Shown: one piece after another, positions 52,414-60,852 of the stretch
Layout of the letters: every line of letters begins with the position of its first letter
Position numbering within the stretch: position 1 is the first letter of the stretch
Assembly (NCBI GenBank): GCA_964645775.1
Contig: CAZYBU010000003.1
Span: 62,001-126,000, forward strand
Reading direction: 5' to 3'
DNA length: 64,000 nucleotides
DNA from: CAZYBU01 sp964645775
GTDB taxonomy: Bacteria; Spirochaetota; UBA4802; UBA5550
The notes under the pieces: generated by a model
What the model saw: the letters and a program-made list of their open reading frames with translations, nothing else
What the model was told of the DNA's origin: nothing
Databases searched by the model: none
Made by a program: the position numbers and the translations under genes

Positions 52414-53499
52414 ATGGACAAAGCATTTGACGAAATAAGGAAACCGGCCCTGGAGGCCCGGTACGACGCCGAGAAGATCGCCTTCGGCCCGGTGGTCTTC
52501 CAGGCCGTAAGAATACTCCGGGACAAGGGCATTCTTTCGAAGATCGAGGAATCGGGCGAGTCGGGTAAAAGCATCGAAGAGCTTTCGCAGGATACCGGGC
52601 TCTCTCCCTACGGCGTCCGTGTTCTTCTGGAAACGGGCCTGAGCGCCGGAGTAGTCCACATGAAGGATGAACGCTACCTTCTGACCCGAACCGGTTACTT
52701 CATAGTAAACGACGAGATGACCCGGGTGAACATGGACTTCATCCAGGACGTCTGCTACCTTCCCATGTTTCACCTGGAGGAATCGATAGAAAAAGGCGAG
52801 CCCGAGGGCCTGAAGGTCTTTGGACGGTGGAAGACGGTCTACGAGGGCCTGGCCGAACTTCCGGAGAAGGTGAAGAGAAGCTGGTTCGCCTTCGATCACT
52901 TTTATTCCGACTCGGCCTTCCCTAAAGCCCTGCCTCACGTCTTTAGAAACAGCCCGCGAACGATACTGGACATCGGGGGAAACACCGGCCGCTTCGCCCT
53001 GAAGTGCCTGGCCCACGACCCGGATGTGAAGGTGACCATAGCCGACCTTCCGGGACAGCTTGCCGTGGCCTTCAAAAACGCCGAGAAGGCCGGTGTCCAG
53101 AGGAGACTCCAGGGCGCCACGGTCGACCTGCTGGAAGAATCATCTGAACTGCCTTCCGGATTCGACGCTGTCTGGATGAGCCAGTTTTTGGTCTGTTTCT
53201 CTCCCGATGAGATCCACAGCATACTGGTCAAGGTGCGGGAAGCCATCGATGAAAACACGGAACTTTTCATTTTAGATACTTTCTGGGACCGCCAGGCCTG
53301 GAACATCGCGGCTTATTGTCTCATCAATTCTTCCCCCTACTTCACGGCCGTGGCCAACGGCAACAGCATGATGTACAGGTCAGAAGATTTTTACGCCTTT
53401 CTGGAAGAAGCCGGCCTTACAGTTAAAAAAGAATGGGACGGCCTGGGGATCAGTCATACGTTGCTGTGCTGCGGAAAGAAAAATAAAGATTCCGGATGA
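52414..53499 (+). CDS. Class I SAM-dependent methyltransferase with dimerisation domain
   Basis: The N-terminal 110 residues look like the winged-helix dimerisation domain of plant-type O-methyltransferases (ALEARYDAEKIAFGPVVFQAVRILRDKGILSKI and ELSQDTGLSPYGVRVLLETGL). The SAM-binding motif is ILDIGGNTGRFALKCLA near residue 185, followed by ADLPGQ (motif II). Family members methylate small hydroxyl or other acceptors, including antibiotics and cofactor precursors; the substrate is not known. The ATG at 52414 is preferred over 52369. Confidence 0.85.
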   Translation: MDKAFDEIRKPALEARYDAEKIAFGPVVFQAVRILRDKGILSKIEESGESGKSIEELSQDTGLSPYGVRVLLETGLSAGVVHMKDERYLLTRTGYFIVNDEMTRVNMDFIQDVCYLPMFHLEESIEKGEPEGLKVFGRWKTVYEGLAELPEKVKRSWFAFDHFYSDSAFPKALPHVFRNSPRTILDIGGNTGRFALKCLAHDPDVKVTIADLPGQLAVAFKNAEKAGVQRRLQGATVDLLEESSELPSGFDAVWMSQFLVCFSPDEIHSILVKVREAIDENTELFILDTFWDRQAWNIAAYCLINSSPYFTAVANGNSMMYRSEDFYAFLEEAGLTVKKEWDGLGISHTLLCCGKKNKDSG

Positions 53500-53840
53500 A
53501 AAAGAAAAACCATGTCCAGCGCAGTCATGGATAACGTATTGCGCTGGACCGGCGTTTTTGGGGTCCATTTTCGCCGCGGAATAAGGACATTCACATATGT
53601 TTTGGGCAAACAAAAGATTTCCCGAAGATAGTATTTGGAAGCTACCTTAACGGAATTTTCCCCGCGATCATAGTTCGTCTTATTCTCGGCTGATTTGTTC
53701 TGGTACGGTTTCACCTGAGATTGGAAAGACCTCGCCCGCTTTAGATACTTTTTCGCGGAACTCTCTGATGCGGCAAAGGCATCCATAACCGGGATTGCCA
53801 TCATGACTGTTATGAAAGCCATCAATATTTTTCCTTTCAT
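53454..53840 (-). CDS. Small exported protein, C-terminus uncertain
   Basis: The start is well supported: GGAGGGG lies 4 bases before the ATG at 53840. The N-terminus is a signal peptide ending in AFAASESS, followed by a charged helix (KKYLKRARSFQSQVKPYQNKSAENKTNYDRG). The family is unknown. After about residue 75 (YYLREIF) the frame continues through the terminator hairpin and 46 bases of the convergent methyltransferase gene, so the natural C-terminus may be nearer 53620 or a frameshift may be present. Confidence 0.55.
   Translation of the reverse strand: MKGKILMAFITVMMAIPVMDAFAASESSAKKYLKRARSFQSQVKPYQNKSAENKTNYDRGENSVKVASKYYLREIFCLPKTYVNVLIPRRKWTPKTPVQRNTLSMTALDMVFLFHPESLFFFPQHSNV
53514..53560 (+). 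terminator. Terminator-like hairpin after the methyltransferase gene
   Basis: GTCCAGCGCA (53514-53523) pairs with TGCGCTGGAC (53540-53549), a perfect ten-base stem, with CGGCGTTTTT following. It sits about 15 bases after the methyltransferase stop at 53499. Confidence 0.55.
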
Positions 53841-54020
53841 AAATCCCCTCCGAAATCACTGTTTATTCAATTTTTAAAAAAATACTATATGCAGATATCC
53901 GGGCAACTCAATTTTCAGAAAATATACTTTTGGGGATAAATACTTTATGATGGATCAGCTATTTGTCATGGGATTAAGATAGATCAATCACATTTTGGCC
54001 AGAGGAACCAGGGGATTTAC

Positions 54021-54056
54021 ATACATGAATGTATACTCACATCATACATGTTGTAT
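54021..54056. repeat. Pair of similar short palindromes
   Basis: ATACAT-GA-ATGTAT (54021-54034) and ATACATG-TTGTAT (54044-54056) are near-identical inverted repeats starting 23 bases apart, about two helical turns, as regulator-binding boxes often are. The nearest gene start is that of the small exported protein at 53840. The rest of 53841-54299 is AT-rich and holds no gene I can support. Confidence 0.3.
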
Positions 54057-54299
54057 TCGACAAAAATGCCACAATAGTATTCCCGGTATTATTATATTTT
54101 TGGCGTATTGATAATTTTAAAATAATTTTTGAAGATGCTTTTACGTCCCGTCGGCTGCGGCTGTGAGGATAATTGAGTCTTTTTAGCAAATAAAGCTAAG
54201 AAATCAATATAATATTCCGTTTAATCATCACACAGCCTGCAGACTGCTGACAGGTGATTCATCCTGCCCAAATTCGCAATATACGGCTCTGAGCTGAAA

Positions 54300-54494
54300 T
54301 CATAAAACGTCACCAGCTCCCATAGAACAGGCCCTCTTCGCGTCATCGATCCTGTGACGGCTGTTCCCGGCGTTCCCATGGAAAAAGAGAATTACGTTTT
54401 TATTTCTTTTTTTACCTGATATCCATAATTCGAATAGTATAAAGCACCGTATAAAACCACAATACCAATGTTTCCCGGGTACACCATCCGGCAA
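54300..54494 (-). pseudogene. Relic of a Bem46-type alpha/beta hydrolase
   Basis: Residues NVILFFHGNAGNSRHRIDDA match the oxyanion-strand region of Bem46/ABHD13-like hydrolases (consensus VILFFHGNAGNxSHRLxxA). The frame stops after ACSMGAGDVL, long before the nucleophile GxSxG would be reached, and there is no good ribosome site. Functional members are over 250 residues. It is the remnant of a decayed gene in an AT-rich region. Confidence 0.5.
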
Positions 54495-54577
54495 AACCTT
54501 TATTTAATAAATTTTAATTTCATTAAATACTGATTTCCATAGACATCTATAATTTAACAAAATATTTACACTTTTGA

Positions 54578-54605
54578 TTGACAGTACAGGTGCCCTCTAT
54601 ATAGT
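54578..54605 (+). promoter_or_regulatory. Candidate sigma-70 promoter of the rhodanese gene
   Basis: TTGACA (54578-54583) is followed after 16 bases by TATAGT (54600-54605). Transcription would begin near 54612, giving a leader of about 70 bases. The leader contains two small hairpins: GATGC/GCATC and CGCAGG/CCTGCG. Confidence 0.6.
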
Positions 54606-54683
54606 TGCACTGATAATAGATGCCCAATTTAAGCATCTACGCAGGTATTGCCTGCGAAAAATAATTTAGGGGGTAGCTAAAAC

Positions 54684-56105
54684 ATGAAAAGGATTCTATT
54701 TCCTTTCCTGATCATGGGACTCGCCCTTTCCTTTGCTTCCTGTGGTGAAGACAAAGCTAAAATGGAAGGGAGTCTTGTTGACAATATGTGTGCCTTGTCA
54801 ATAGAGAAAGAGCCTGACAGGATTATCGGACGTTTTTCGAGTCTGTCCACGAAAGCCAAGAGGGTTGACGTTGAGGTTAACGGAAAACCTGTAACTGTAT
54901 ACTTCACAGACGAAACAAATTGGTCCTTGCCGAAAGACATACAAGAAATATGGAAATTGCGGGACTACAAAAGCCGCTGTGTCGCTTTCGATTATAAGAA
55001 AGAAGGCGGAAAGTACATAGCCGAAAAGGCCATCGTTGCGGAAGAGTTTGAAGTCGACCAGGACATGGTCATCGGCTACGACAAATTCGTTGAGCTCAAA
55101 GATTCAGCAACGATTGCTGATTGCCGTCCCGGATGGATGACCTCCAAAGGTACCATACCCGGAGCGAAAACATTGCCTCCCGGAAAGATCGGAAATCAGG
55201 AATATTTTGAAAAACTTCTTCCCGACAAGAACAAGCAGGTTATTTTCTTCTGCGGCGGTTTTGCCTGACTCTTTGCCCCGCATGCCGGTCAGGCAGCAGT
55301 AAAGTACGGATATAAGAATGTCAAGGTATTCCATGCAGGCTATCCCAAGTGGAAAGCGGAAAAAAACCCCAGTGTAATCAAGGCCAGTTTCATCAAGGAT
55401 AATCTGAAAGAAGACAATCCCATGATACTCATCGATATCAGGGAAAATGCAGCCGAGGAACATATCCCTGGCGCCTACGCCGTATCACCGGACAAAATCA
55501 ACACGATAAAGGGAATGCTTCCCTCTTCCAAGCGAGATAAGAGCCGAGCTCCAATTATCGTTTACAGCTCCGGCGAAAACGTAAACAAAGCCCGCGAAGT
55601 CGCCAAAACTATCAACTCCTGGGGATACAAAGGCGCATCTTTCCTTAAGGGAGGTTTCGAGGCTTACAAAAGCCTGAAAGAAGCAAAGGTTGCTTCAAAT
55701 TCTCTTGCCGATAAGATTGACTACGTTGCCAAGAAACAGCCGGGAGAATTACCACCCGCTGAGTTCAAAGAGATGATCAAAAACGGTGTTCCCGGGGACG
55801 TTGTCCTTATTGACGTAAGAAGTAAAAGCGAAACCGAGGAAGACCCTTTCGGCATGCGCTTTGAAGGGGCGAAAAACATTCCCCTTGAGAACCTTCTTGA
55901 GGCCTCAAAAGATTTCGACAAATCGAAGCGATACGTCATCACCTGCATAACAGGTCTCCGGTCCAAGATGGGACGGGATGACCTTGCCCAGGAAGGCTTT
56001 AATGCATTTTACGTTGATGGTGTCTACAAGGCCAAAAATGGTGGTCTCAAGCTCGGTTCGGTTGAATTTACCAAAGAAGAGATAGAAAAAATTAACAAAA
56101 AGTAG
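54684..56105 (+). CDS. Triple-rhodanese lipoprotein, probable selenoprotein (UGA at codon 195)
   Basis: The frame runs from ATG 54684 to TAG 56105 (473 residues) with one in-frame TGA at 55266-55268. A signal peptide ends at a lipobox (LALSFASC). Residues 25-115 are an unassigned domain, followed by three rhodanese-like domains at about 125-240, 245-345 and 360-470. In the first, the active loop reads FFCGGFA-TGA-LFAPHAGQAAVKYGYKNVKVFHAGYPKW, matching the known CGGxxCxxSxxAAxxxxxxGYxNVxxxxxGYPxW loop with the TGA exactly at the catalytic Cys. The second has Ser-Ser-Gly (YSSGENV) in place of Cys. The third has Cys (VITCITGLRSK). Coding continues without change of style beyond the TGA, so it is read as selenocysteine rather than as two genes. 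It is probably on the periplasmic side and may handle sulfur or selenium, or act in redox chemistry. If selenocysteine is not used, it is a nonsense mutation. Confidence 0.78.
55269..55305 (+). promoter_or_regulatory. SECIS-like hairpin downstream of the in-frame UGA
   Basis: Directly after the TGA, TGCC (55283-55286) pairs with GGCA (55292-55295) around a GGTCA loop, and CTTT (55271-55274) pairs with AAAG (55301-55304) further out. The GGTC of the loop is 18-20 bases downstream of the TGA, within the range (about 16-37) of bacterial SECIS elements, and the loop resembles that of E. coli fdhF (AGGUCU). The lower stem is imperfect, with internal mismatches. Confidence 0.6.
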
Positions 56106-56133
56106 CTGGATTCGTTACCAGCGCATAGCTGAT

Positions 56134-56161
56134 AAAAAGCGCCCTCCGGGGCGCTTTTTTT
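56134..56161. terminator. Bidirectional rho-independent terminator
   Basis: AAAAAGCGCCC (56134-56143) and GGGGCGCTTTTTTT (56148-56161) form a strong stem around CTC-type loop bases. T-runs lie on both sides, so it can end both the rhodanese transcript (plus) and the STAS gene (minus, stop at 56185). Confidence 0.85.
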
Positions 56162-56184
56162 GTCCAACTATGTCGGAATACCCT

Positions 56185-56922
56185 TTAAAAAAACTCCACG
56201 GTCTGGTCCTCCTTCACGGTGAAGGCTGTGCCGCAGGAGGGGCAGAGAAAATCTCCGGGTCTTCGAACTCGAACCAGGCCCTGGCAGGTTTTGCATTCCA
56301 CCACAAAAGGAGTAAAAGCGCCCATTTCCACGGTATCTGCTTCCCCTGGTTTGGGCCGGGCGCTTTCCAGCTCCATAAAACCCTCTCCGGCTGATTCCTT
56401 TTGACTGCCAGTTCCAATCATCGGGCCGAAATCATTATCTCCGGATTCGTCCATGAAGGTTTCATCCAGAAAAGGGATCTCATCATCACCGGGCAGGTCC
56501 ATCTCCCCATGGGCAGTTCCGGCTGGGGCGGATGTGGAGGGATGCGGCTCATCCTCCCGCATCTCTATCTGCCTGTCCATGGTCTCCATGGCCTCGATAC
56601 GGGAAGTAGCCATGTTAAGTACCCTGTCAAAACCGAGGATACGGAAAAGTGTGGCAAGCTGCTGATTGAGGTTAAAGATGATAACGTACCCATCGTGGGA
56701 AGATACCTTTTTCTGCATGAATATAAGGACACCGAAACCGGCCGAGCTGACCGAAGCGAGATCTCCAGCGTCAAAAAGAATGTACCTGGTATCCCTGGAG
56801 AGAAGGTTGTTTATATAGCCTTCAAAATCGGGAGAGGTTTCACCGTTCAGGCTCCCCTCAAGGCTTACCACGACCCCTTTCCCGTCCAGTATCTCCATGT
56901 GATCTATCAAAAGCATCGTCAA
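56185..56922 (-). CDS. STAS-domain protein with C-terminal zinc ribbon
   Basis: Residues 1-110 are a STAS (anti-sigma antagonist-like) domain: GVVVSLEGSLNGETSPDFEGYIN, then LFDAGDLASVSSAGFGVLIFM, where the SS pair holds the probable phosphorylation Ser. A linker rich in Asp, Glu, Ser and Pro (about residues 115-205) follows. The C-terminus has two CxxC pairs (CKTCQGLVRVRRPGDFLCPSCGTAF), a zinc ribbon. The mix of STAS and zinc ribbon suggests an adaptor in partner-switching control. The ATG overlaps the upstream sensor gene by 4 bases, so the pair is co-translated. Confidence 0.85.
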   Translation of the reverse strand: MTMLLIDHMEILDGKGVVVSLEGSLNGETSPDFEGYINNLLSRDTRYILFDAGDLASVSSAGFGVLIFMQKKVSSHDGYVIIFNLNQQLATLFRILGFDRVLNMATSRIEAMETMDRQIEMREDEPHPSTSAPAGTAHGEMDLPGDDEIPFLDETFMDESGDNDFGPMIGTGSQKESAGEGFMELESARPKPGEADTVEMGAFTPFVVECKTCQGLVRVRRPGDFLCPSCGTAFTVKEDQTVEFF

Positions 56923-57998
56923 TCCTTCTTTATAATCGGAATGGCTTCTCGTACCACGGTTTTCCGGTCCTTCCTCTCTCTGGGGACCTTGATAGCGGGA
57001 GCCTCAACAGACCTGTCCTCGATGTCAAGCACGGCTTCATCATCCATCTCGCCCAGGAGCGAAATGGATATGACCGGCTCATCGCTCTCTTCCACTTCTT
57101 CTCTCTCCTGCCAGAGGTAGGGCTGCTCCAGGGTACCCGTCTCCGAATCTATCAATCCCCGGTCAAGCTCAATCGTTTCCTCATGGAGAAAAAGACCCTC
57201 TTCACGCTCCTTCTCCGGTCCCCCACTCCTTCTCCCTTCGAGCCAGGCCTTGCGCTGGATCTGGCGGTACCTGAAAAAGACAATGAATGAAACAAAGAGT
57301 GAAACAAGGAGAACACCCACCAGTCCGTACTGCATAAAAATAATGTAGCGATTATACAGGGCCTGGATAACAGAATAGATCCGATCCTTGCTTATGAGAA
57401 AATTGACGGTGCCTATAGGTTTCCCTTCGTGGTAGACCGCTTTTGAAACGAGCCATCCATTTCTGTCAACACTCTCGTAGAGATGCTTCTTGATGAGTTC
57501 CTGTTCCCGCCGGTTAAAGGGGATTTTACGTTCAATCATGTAATAGGGGGTAAACTGCACCTTTTTGCTTTTCCTCTCCACGGGTCGCAGGATCAGGTCA
57601 AGGTTATAATAAAACTCATCATTCGCGATATTACCCCGCACCCGTTTCACCTGTCCCGCGACTGAATGAGCTACGATGGTACCGTTGGCCCGGACAAAAA
57701 AGGCCTCATCCACGGTATGCTCCCGTATGCTTTTTGCGAAAAGTTCCCTGAGGTCTTTGAAATTCTCTTTCCTGTATCCCTCTTCGCACGCCTCGGCAAA
57801 GCCCTCTGCCATTGTGAGGGAAAAATTGATTGTGTATCGCTCTATATAATCGATCCGTTTCTTCGCCGCCCGGTAGAAATACCAGCTCGTTCCGCCTGTT
57901 ACGGCGATTGAATCAATAATGAGCACCAGGAAAAATATTCCCAGAGGGAACATAACTTTCCGGTAGGTCGGTCCTATAATTCTGTTCCGTAAAGCCAT
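56919..57998 (-). CDS. Two-span membrane sensor protein
   Basis: The 359-residue protein has a membrane span near residues 15-37 (MFPLGIFFLVLIIDSIAVT), an extracytoplasmic region of about 170 residues (EGFAEACEEGYRKENFKDLRELFAKSI and EAFFVRANGTIVAHS, like a PAS-like double-sensor fold), and a second span (YIIFMQYGLVGVLLVSLFVSFIVFF). The cytoplasmic tail of about 120 residues is charged and has no kinase, GGDEF or methyl-accepting domain. The start is ATG 57998, with AAGGA 4 bases upstream. It probably senses a periplasmic signal and acts through the co-translated STAS-zinc ribbon protein. Confidence 0.75.
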   Translation of the reverse strand: MALRNRIIGPTYRKVMFPLGIFFLVLIIDSIAVTGGTSWYFYRAAKKRIDYIERYTINFSLTMAEGFAEACEEGYRKENFKDLRELFAKSIREHTVDEAFFVRANGTIVAHSVAGQVKRVRGNIANDEFYYNLDLILRPVERKSKKVQFTPYYMIERKIPFNRREQELIKKHLYESVDRNGWLVSKAVYHEGKPIGTVNFLISKDRIYSVIQALYNRYIIFMQYGLVGVLLVSLFVSFIVFFRYRQIQRKAWLEGRRSGGPEKEREEGLFLHEETIELDRGLIDSETGTLEQPYLWQEREEVEESDEPVISISLLGEMDDEAVLDIEDRSVEAPAIKVPRERKDRKTVVREAIPIIKKD

Positions 57999-58067
57999 AA
58001 TATCCTTGTCACATGACGGGTCTACACTATATCTATCGGACGAAATCCACCGGGGGTACAGAAAAAA

Positions 58068-58727
58068 GTGACAGAAGAAATGCTCGAAATATGGGACTGG
58101 GAGACTGGAAAGCCGACTGGCCGTTCCATTGAACGGACAAAATCCCACAGGGAGGGAGTTGCCCACGAAGGGGTCCATCTCTGGATTATCCGCGAGGAGG
58201 ATGGCGAATGGCAGCTTCTCTTCCAGAGACGGGCCGACGACAAGGACACCTTTCCCGGCGTACTGGACATAACCGTGGGAGGACACGTACCCTTCGGACA
58301 GACCACCTCCAAGATCGAGAAGGAAGCCCATGAGGAGATCGGCGTCTCCCCGGACGCGGAAGATCTGGTGGACCTGGGTTACTTCCGTTACGAGGAAAAG
58401 TGGGACTGGATGATGCACCGTGAGTTCCAGAGAGTTTATCTACTTGAGGATAACCGGCCCCTGGAGAGTTACCGTTTCCACGACGGCGAGGTGTCCGGAA
58501 TCTACGCCGTACCCATAAAGGAGATGGAACTCCTCTTCTCAGGGGAGAAGCAGGTTCTGGCCCGGGCCTACCATTATGGACGCCTGGAGGAGGTCCGTGT
58601 CTCCCGTGATGATCTGCATCCTCTCTTTTTCAGCGGTCCCATGTCTCCCTACCTGGAAATCCTCTTCCGGGCCATAGATCAGCATATAGCCGGCGGCCAG
58701 GTCACTGTGCGCATGGAGGATGCCTGA
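58068..58727 (+). CDS. NUDIX hydrolase
   Basis: The NUDIX box is GGHVPFGQTTSKIEKEAHEEIGV near residues 70-92, in the relaxed IDI/YfcD-like form. The N-terminal EIWDWETGKPTGRSIERTKSHREG is usual for this subfamily. The substrate is not known; YfcD-like members act on nucleoside diphosphate-linked moieties or isopentenyl diphosphate. The GTG at 58068 or the ATG at 58080 may be the start. It is divergent from the sensor gene. Confidence 0.9.
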   Translation: MTEEMLEIWDWETGKPTGRSIERTKSHREGVAHEGVHLWIIREEDGEWQLLFQRRADDKDTFPGVLDITVGGHVPFGQTTSKIEKEAHEEIGVSPDAEDLVDLGYFRYEEKWDWMMHREFQRVYLLEDNRPLESYRFHDGEVSGIYAVPIKEMELLFSGEKQVLARAYHYGRLEEVRVSRDDLHPLFFSGPMSPYLEILFRAIDQHIAGGQVTVRMEDA

Positions 58728-58798
58728 TGAGTGGATATTCCGCTTGACGGTCTCATCCATCATGAAACCTTGAGGTATCATTATTCTGGAGAACCTCT

Positions 58799-58972
58799 AT
58801 GATCGACGACAAGCTGATTGACATCCTGGCGTGCCCCTCATGTCGCGGGGACGTGGAATACCATGAAAATGAGGAAAGGATTGTCTGTCTTGAATGCGGA
58901 TTGCGCTACCCGGTTCGGGACGGAATCCCTATCATGCTTATCGATGAGGCGGAAGAGTCTCCATCAAAATGA
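58799..58972 (+). CDS. Trm112/UPF0434-family small zinc protein
   Basis: The 57-residue protein matches the UPF0434 (YcaR/Trm112p-like) family: DKLIDILACPSCRGDVEY, then IVCLECGLRYPVRDGIPIML. Two Cys pairs bind zinc. It is a small partner protein of methyltransferases and other enzymes in other species; its role here is not clear. GGAG lies 7 bases before the ATG. Confidence 0.85.
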   Translation: MIDDKLIDILACPSCRGDVEYHENEERIVCLECGLRYPVRDGIPIMLIDEAEESPSK

Positions 58973-59062
58973 CCGTGATCTATTTTCATTGACAAAACCA
59001 CCCACTCTCAACATAGGATACGGTCATAATGAATTCATCAGTTTTAACAGGATGCGATAGAT

Positions 59063-60190
59063 ATGTTTGATTCGAATTCTCCGGTCGCTAAAGCTGTCGG
59101 ATACATCATAATCAGCTTTTTCGTGCTTATCATCGCCATCTCCTTCGGCATGCCCGATTTCATGTCACGAATGGGAATGGATAATTCAACGGCCGTCATT
59201 ATCAATGGAGAAAAGATACACGTACTCGATTATTTAAGGTTCAGGGACACCCGTTTCGGTCATATCCGTAATAAGAAGATGGAACCCCTTATTCTGAACC
59301 AGTTCATAGGACATCGTCTTATCATCCAGGAGGCGAGAAATGCCGGATTCTCAGCCGTTGAGGAACGTATCATTGAAACTATCCACGGAATTGAAGCCTT
59401 CCAGACAGACGGCGCCTACGATGCCGGAAAGTTTAAGAGATTTATCCAGGCATCCCAGTATAGTCTGCAACAGTTTTACACGACCATCGAGCAGGACATA
59501 ATAAACAGCGATTTCAGGGGGGCGATACAGATGGGCATTGCCTTCTCCGGCAATGAGATTGAAAAGATATACAGGTCTAACAATATATCCCTGAAAATAC
59601 GATTCTCCCGGCTTCCCATAACCGAACTCAGAAAGCGATTCAGCAGCAGGTTAACGGTTTCCGATGAGGAAGTTGATCAAAAAATAGCTTCCGGCCAGGT
59701 GGAGATAAAAGACCCGTTGACCGACCGTCAGAGGATAAAAGGGCAGATAAGAAACGAAAAGCTTACCCGGTTAATCAAAGAATTTACCGGAAAGATCAAC
59801 CGCATGAATCAGGAAAACGCCTCCTTCCAGAAGGTCGCGCATCTTATGCAGGGAAAAGTCGGAGTATCCACCACTTTCTCCCCGGGAGAAAAAGTACGGG
59901 AGGCCGGAGAAAAAGCGACTCCTATCAGCGGACTCTCCGACAACCCGACCTTCGCTACAACGATCATGGACCTGAAACCGGGTCAGGCGTCCCCTGTAAT
60001 CCAGGTTCCCGGCGAACTTATCGTCTTCACCGTGGTAGAACGTGATATGGCTACAGAGGCGCCCACACCGGAAGAGGAGAATAGGATCATGGAAGAGCTT
60101 GCATCATCCGCCTTTCAAAACGTTTACGGAAAGTACATGACATCCCTTTTTGAGAAGTCAAAAATCAAAAAAATGCTAAAAACTGATTGA
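59063..60190 (+). CDS. SurA/PpiD N-terminal-like membrane-anchored chaperone without PPIase domain
   Basis: A single span (AVGYIIISFFVLIIAISFG) near residues 10-30 anchors a periplasmic body. Residues 45-180 match the SurA_N helical chaperone domain (INGEKIHVLDYLRFRD, EPLILNQFIGHRLIIQEARNAGFSA, FKRFIQASQYSLQQF). The C-terminal part (FATTIMDLKPGQASPVIQVPGELIVFTVVERD) is a partial parvulin-like fragment, and the central PPIase core is missing. It probably binds unfolded outer-membrane proteins. The length, 375 residues, is short for PpiD (about 620). Confidence 0.8.
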   Translation: MFDSNSPVAKAVGYIIISFFVLIIAISFGMPDFMSRMGMDNSTAVIINGEKIHVLDYLRFRDTRFGHIRNKKMEPLILNQFIGHRLIIQEARNAGFSAVEERIIETIHGIEAFQTDGAYDAGKFKRFIQASQYSLQQFYTTIEQDIINSDFRGAIQMGIAFSGNEIEKIYRSNNISLKIRFSRLPITELRKRFSSRLTVSDEEVDQKIASGQVEIKDPLTDRQRIKGQIRNEKLTRLIKEFTGKINRMNQENASFQKVAHLMQGKVGVSTTFSPGEKVREAGEKATPISGLSDNPTFATTIMDLKPGQASPVIQVPGELIVFTVVERDMATEAPTPEEENRIMEELASSAFQNVYGKYMTSLFEKSKIKKMLKTD

Positions 60191-60255
60191 ACTTATCCAT
60201 AACGGCGCCTATTATGTTTGCTTGCCGGCCACCATCTTAACAATCGGGAAGATAG

Positions 60256-60720
60256 ATGAATATTAATGCAGAGTATGTTAACCCTTTCCTTGAAGCGGCC
60301 AGCGCTGTCTTCAAGTCGATCTTAAACGTCGATCTTAGAAGAGGCAAACTTATCATAAAGGAAAGCCCCCTTCCATCCCTGGAAGTCGCCATCATAATAG
60401 GAATAACCGGCGGCGTTACAGGAGAAGTGATCTACAGTATGAGTTACAACATGGTTTACAAGATCGCCGACATCCTGGCTCCGGGTCTTTCGGAAGAGCA
60501 GATCAAGCAGGAATACAAGGACATCGTAGGCGAGCTGGCCAACATGATAACCGGGAATGCCATGAACCTCTTCGCCTCCACCGGCAAAAATATTGATATG
60601 ACCACTCCGACTGTCGTGGAGGGCAAGGACTTCACCATTACAATGATCAAACAGACGACCCTTGGCATAAACCTCTACAGTCCCATGGGGCAGCTGGAAA
60701 TGAATATAGCCCTGAAGTAA
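60256..60720 (+). CDS. cheX: CheX-type CheY-P phosphatase
   Basis: This 154-residue protein has the CheC/CheX phosphatase motif D-x3-E-x2-N (DIVGELAN: Asp89, Glu93, Asn96), which removes phosphate from CheY. The body is the CheX fold (EYVNPFLEAASAVFKSILNV, LEVAIIIGITGGVTGEVIYSM, ITMIKQTTLGINLYSPMGQLEM). CheX is the usual CheY phosphatase of spirochaetes. GGAAGATAG precedes the ATG. A terminator lies just after. Confidence 0.93.
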   Translation: MNINAEYVNPFLEAASAVFKSILNVDLRRGKLIIKESPLPSLEVAIIIGITGGVTGEVIYSMSYNMVYKIADILAPGLSEEQIKQEYKDIVGELANMITGNAMNLFASTGKNIDMTTPTVVEGKDFTITMIKQTTLGINLYSPMGQLEMNIALK

Positions 60721-60744
60721 TATTCCGCATACACAGTAGATGAT

Positions 60745-60769
60745 AAAAAGCGGCCCTGGCCGCTTTTTT
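60745..60769 (+). terminator. Rho-independent terminator of cheX
   Basis: AAAAAGCGG (60745-60753) pairs with CCGCTTTTT (60760-60768) around CCCTGG-type loop bases, followed by T. It lies 25 bases after the cheX stop. Confidence 0.85.
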
Positions 60770-60852
60770 AACGCTATTTTAAAATAATCTTATCATATCT
60801 TTATTGAAACGTCGCACATTCAGGTAGAAACAACAGAAGGTGGTACGCGACG

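Noticed and set aside
57999..58418. N-terminal extension of the sensor gene to 58418
   Set aside because: The extra 140 codons are antisense to the NUDIX gene. A good ribosome site precedes ATG 57998.
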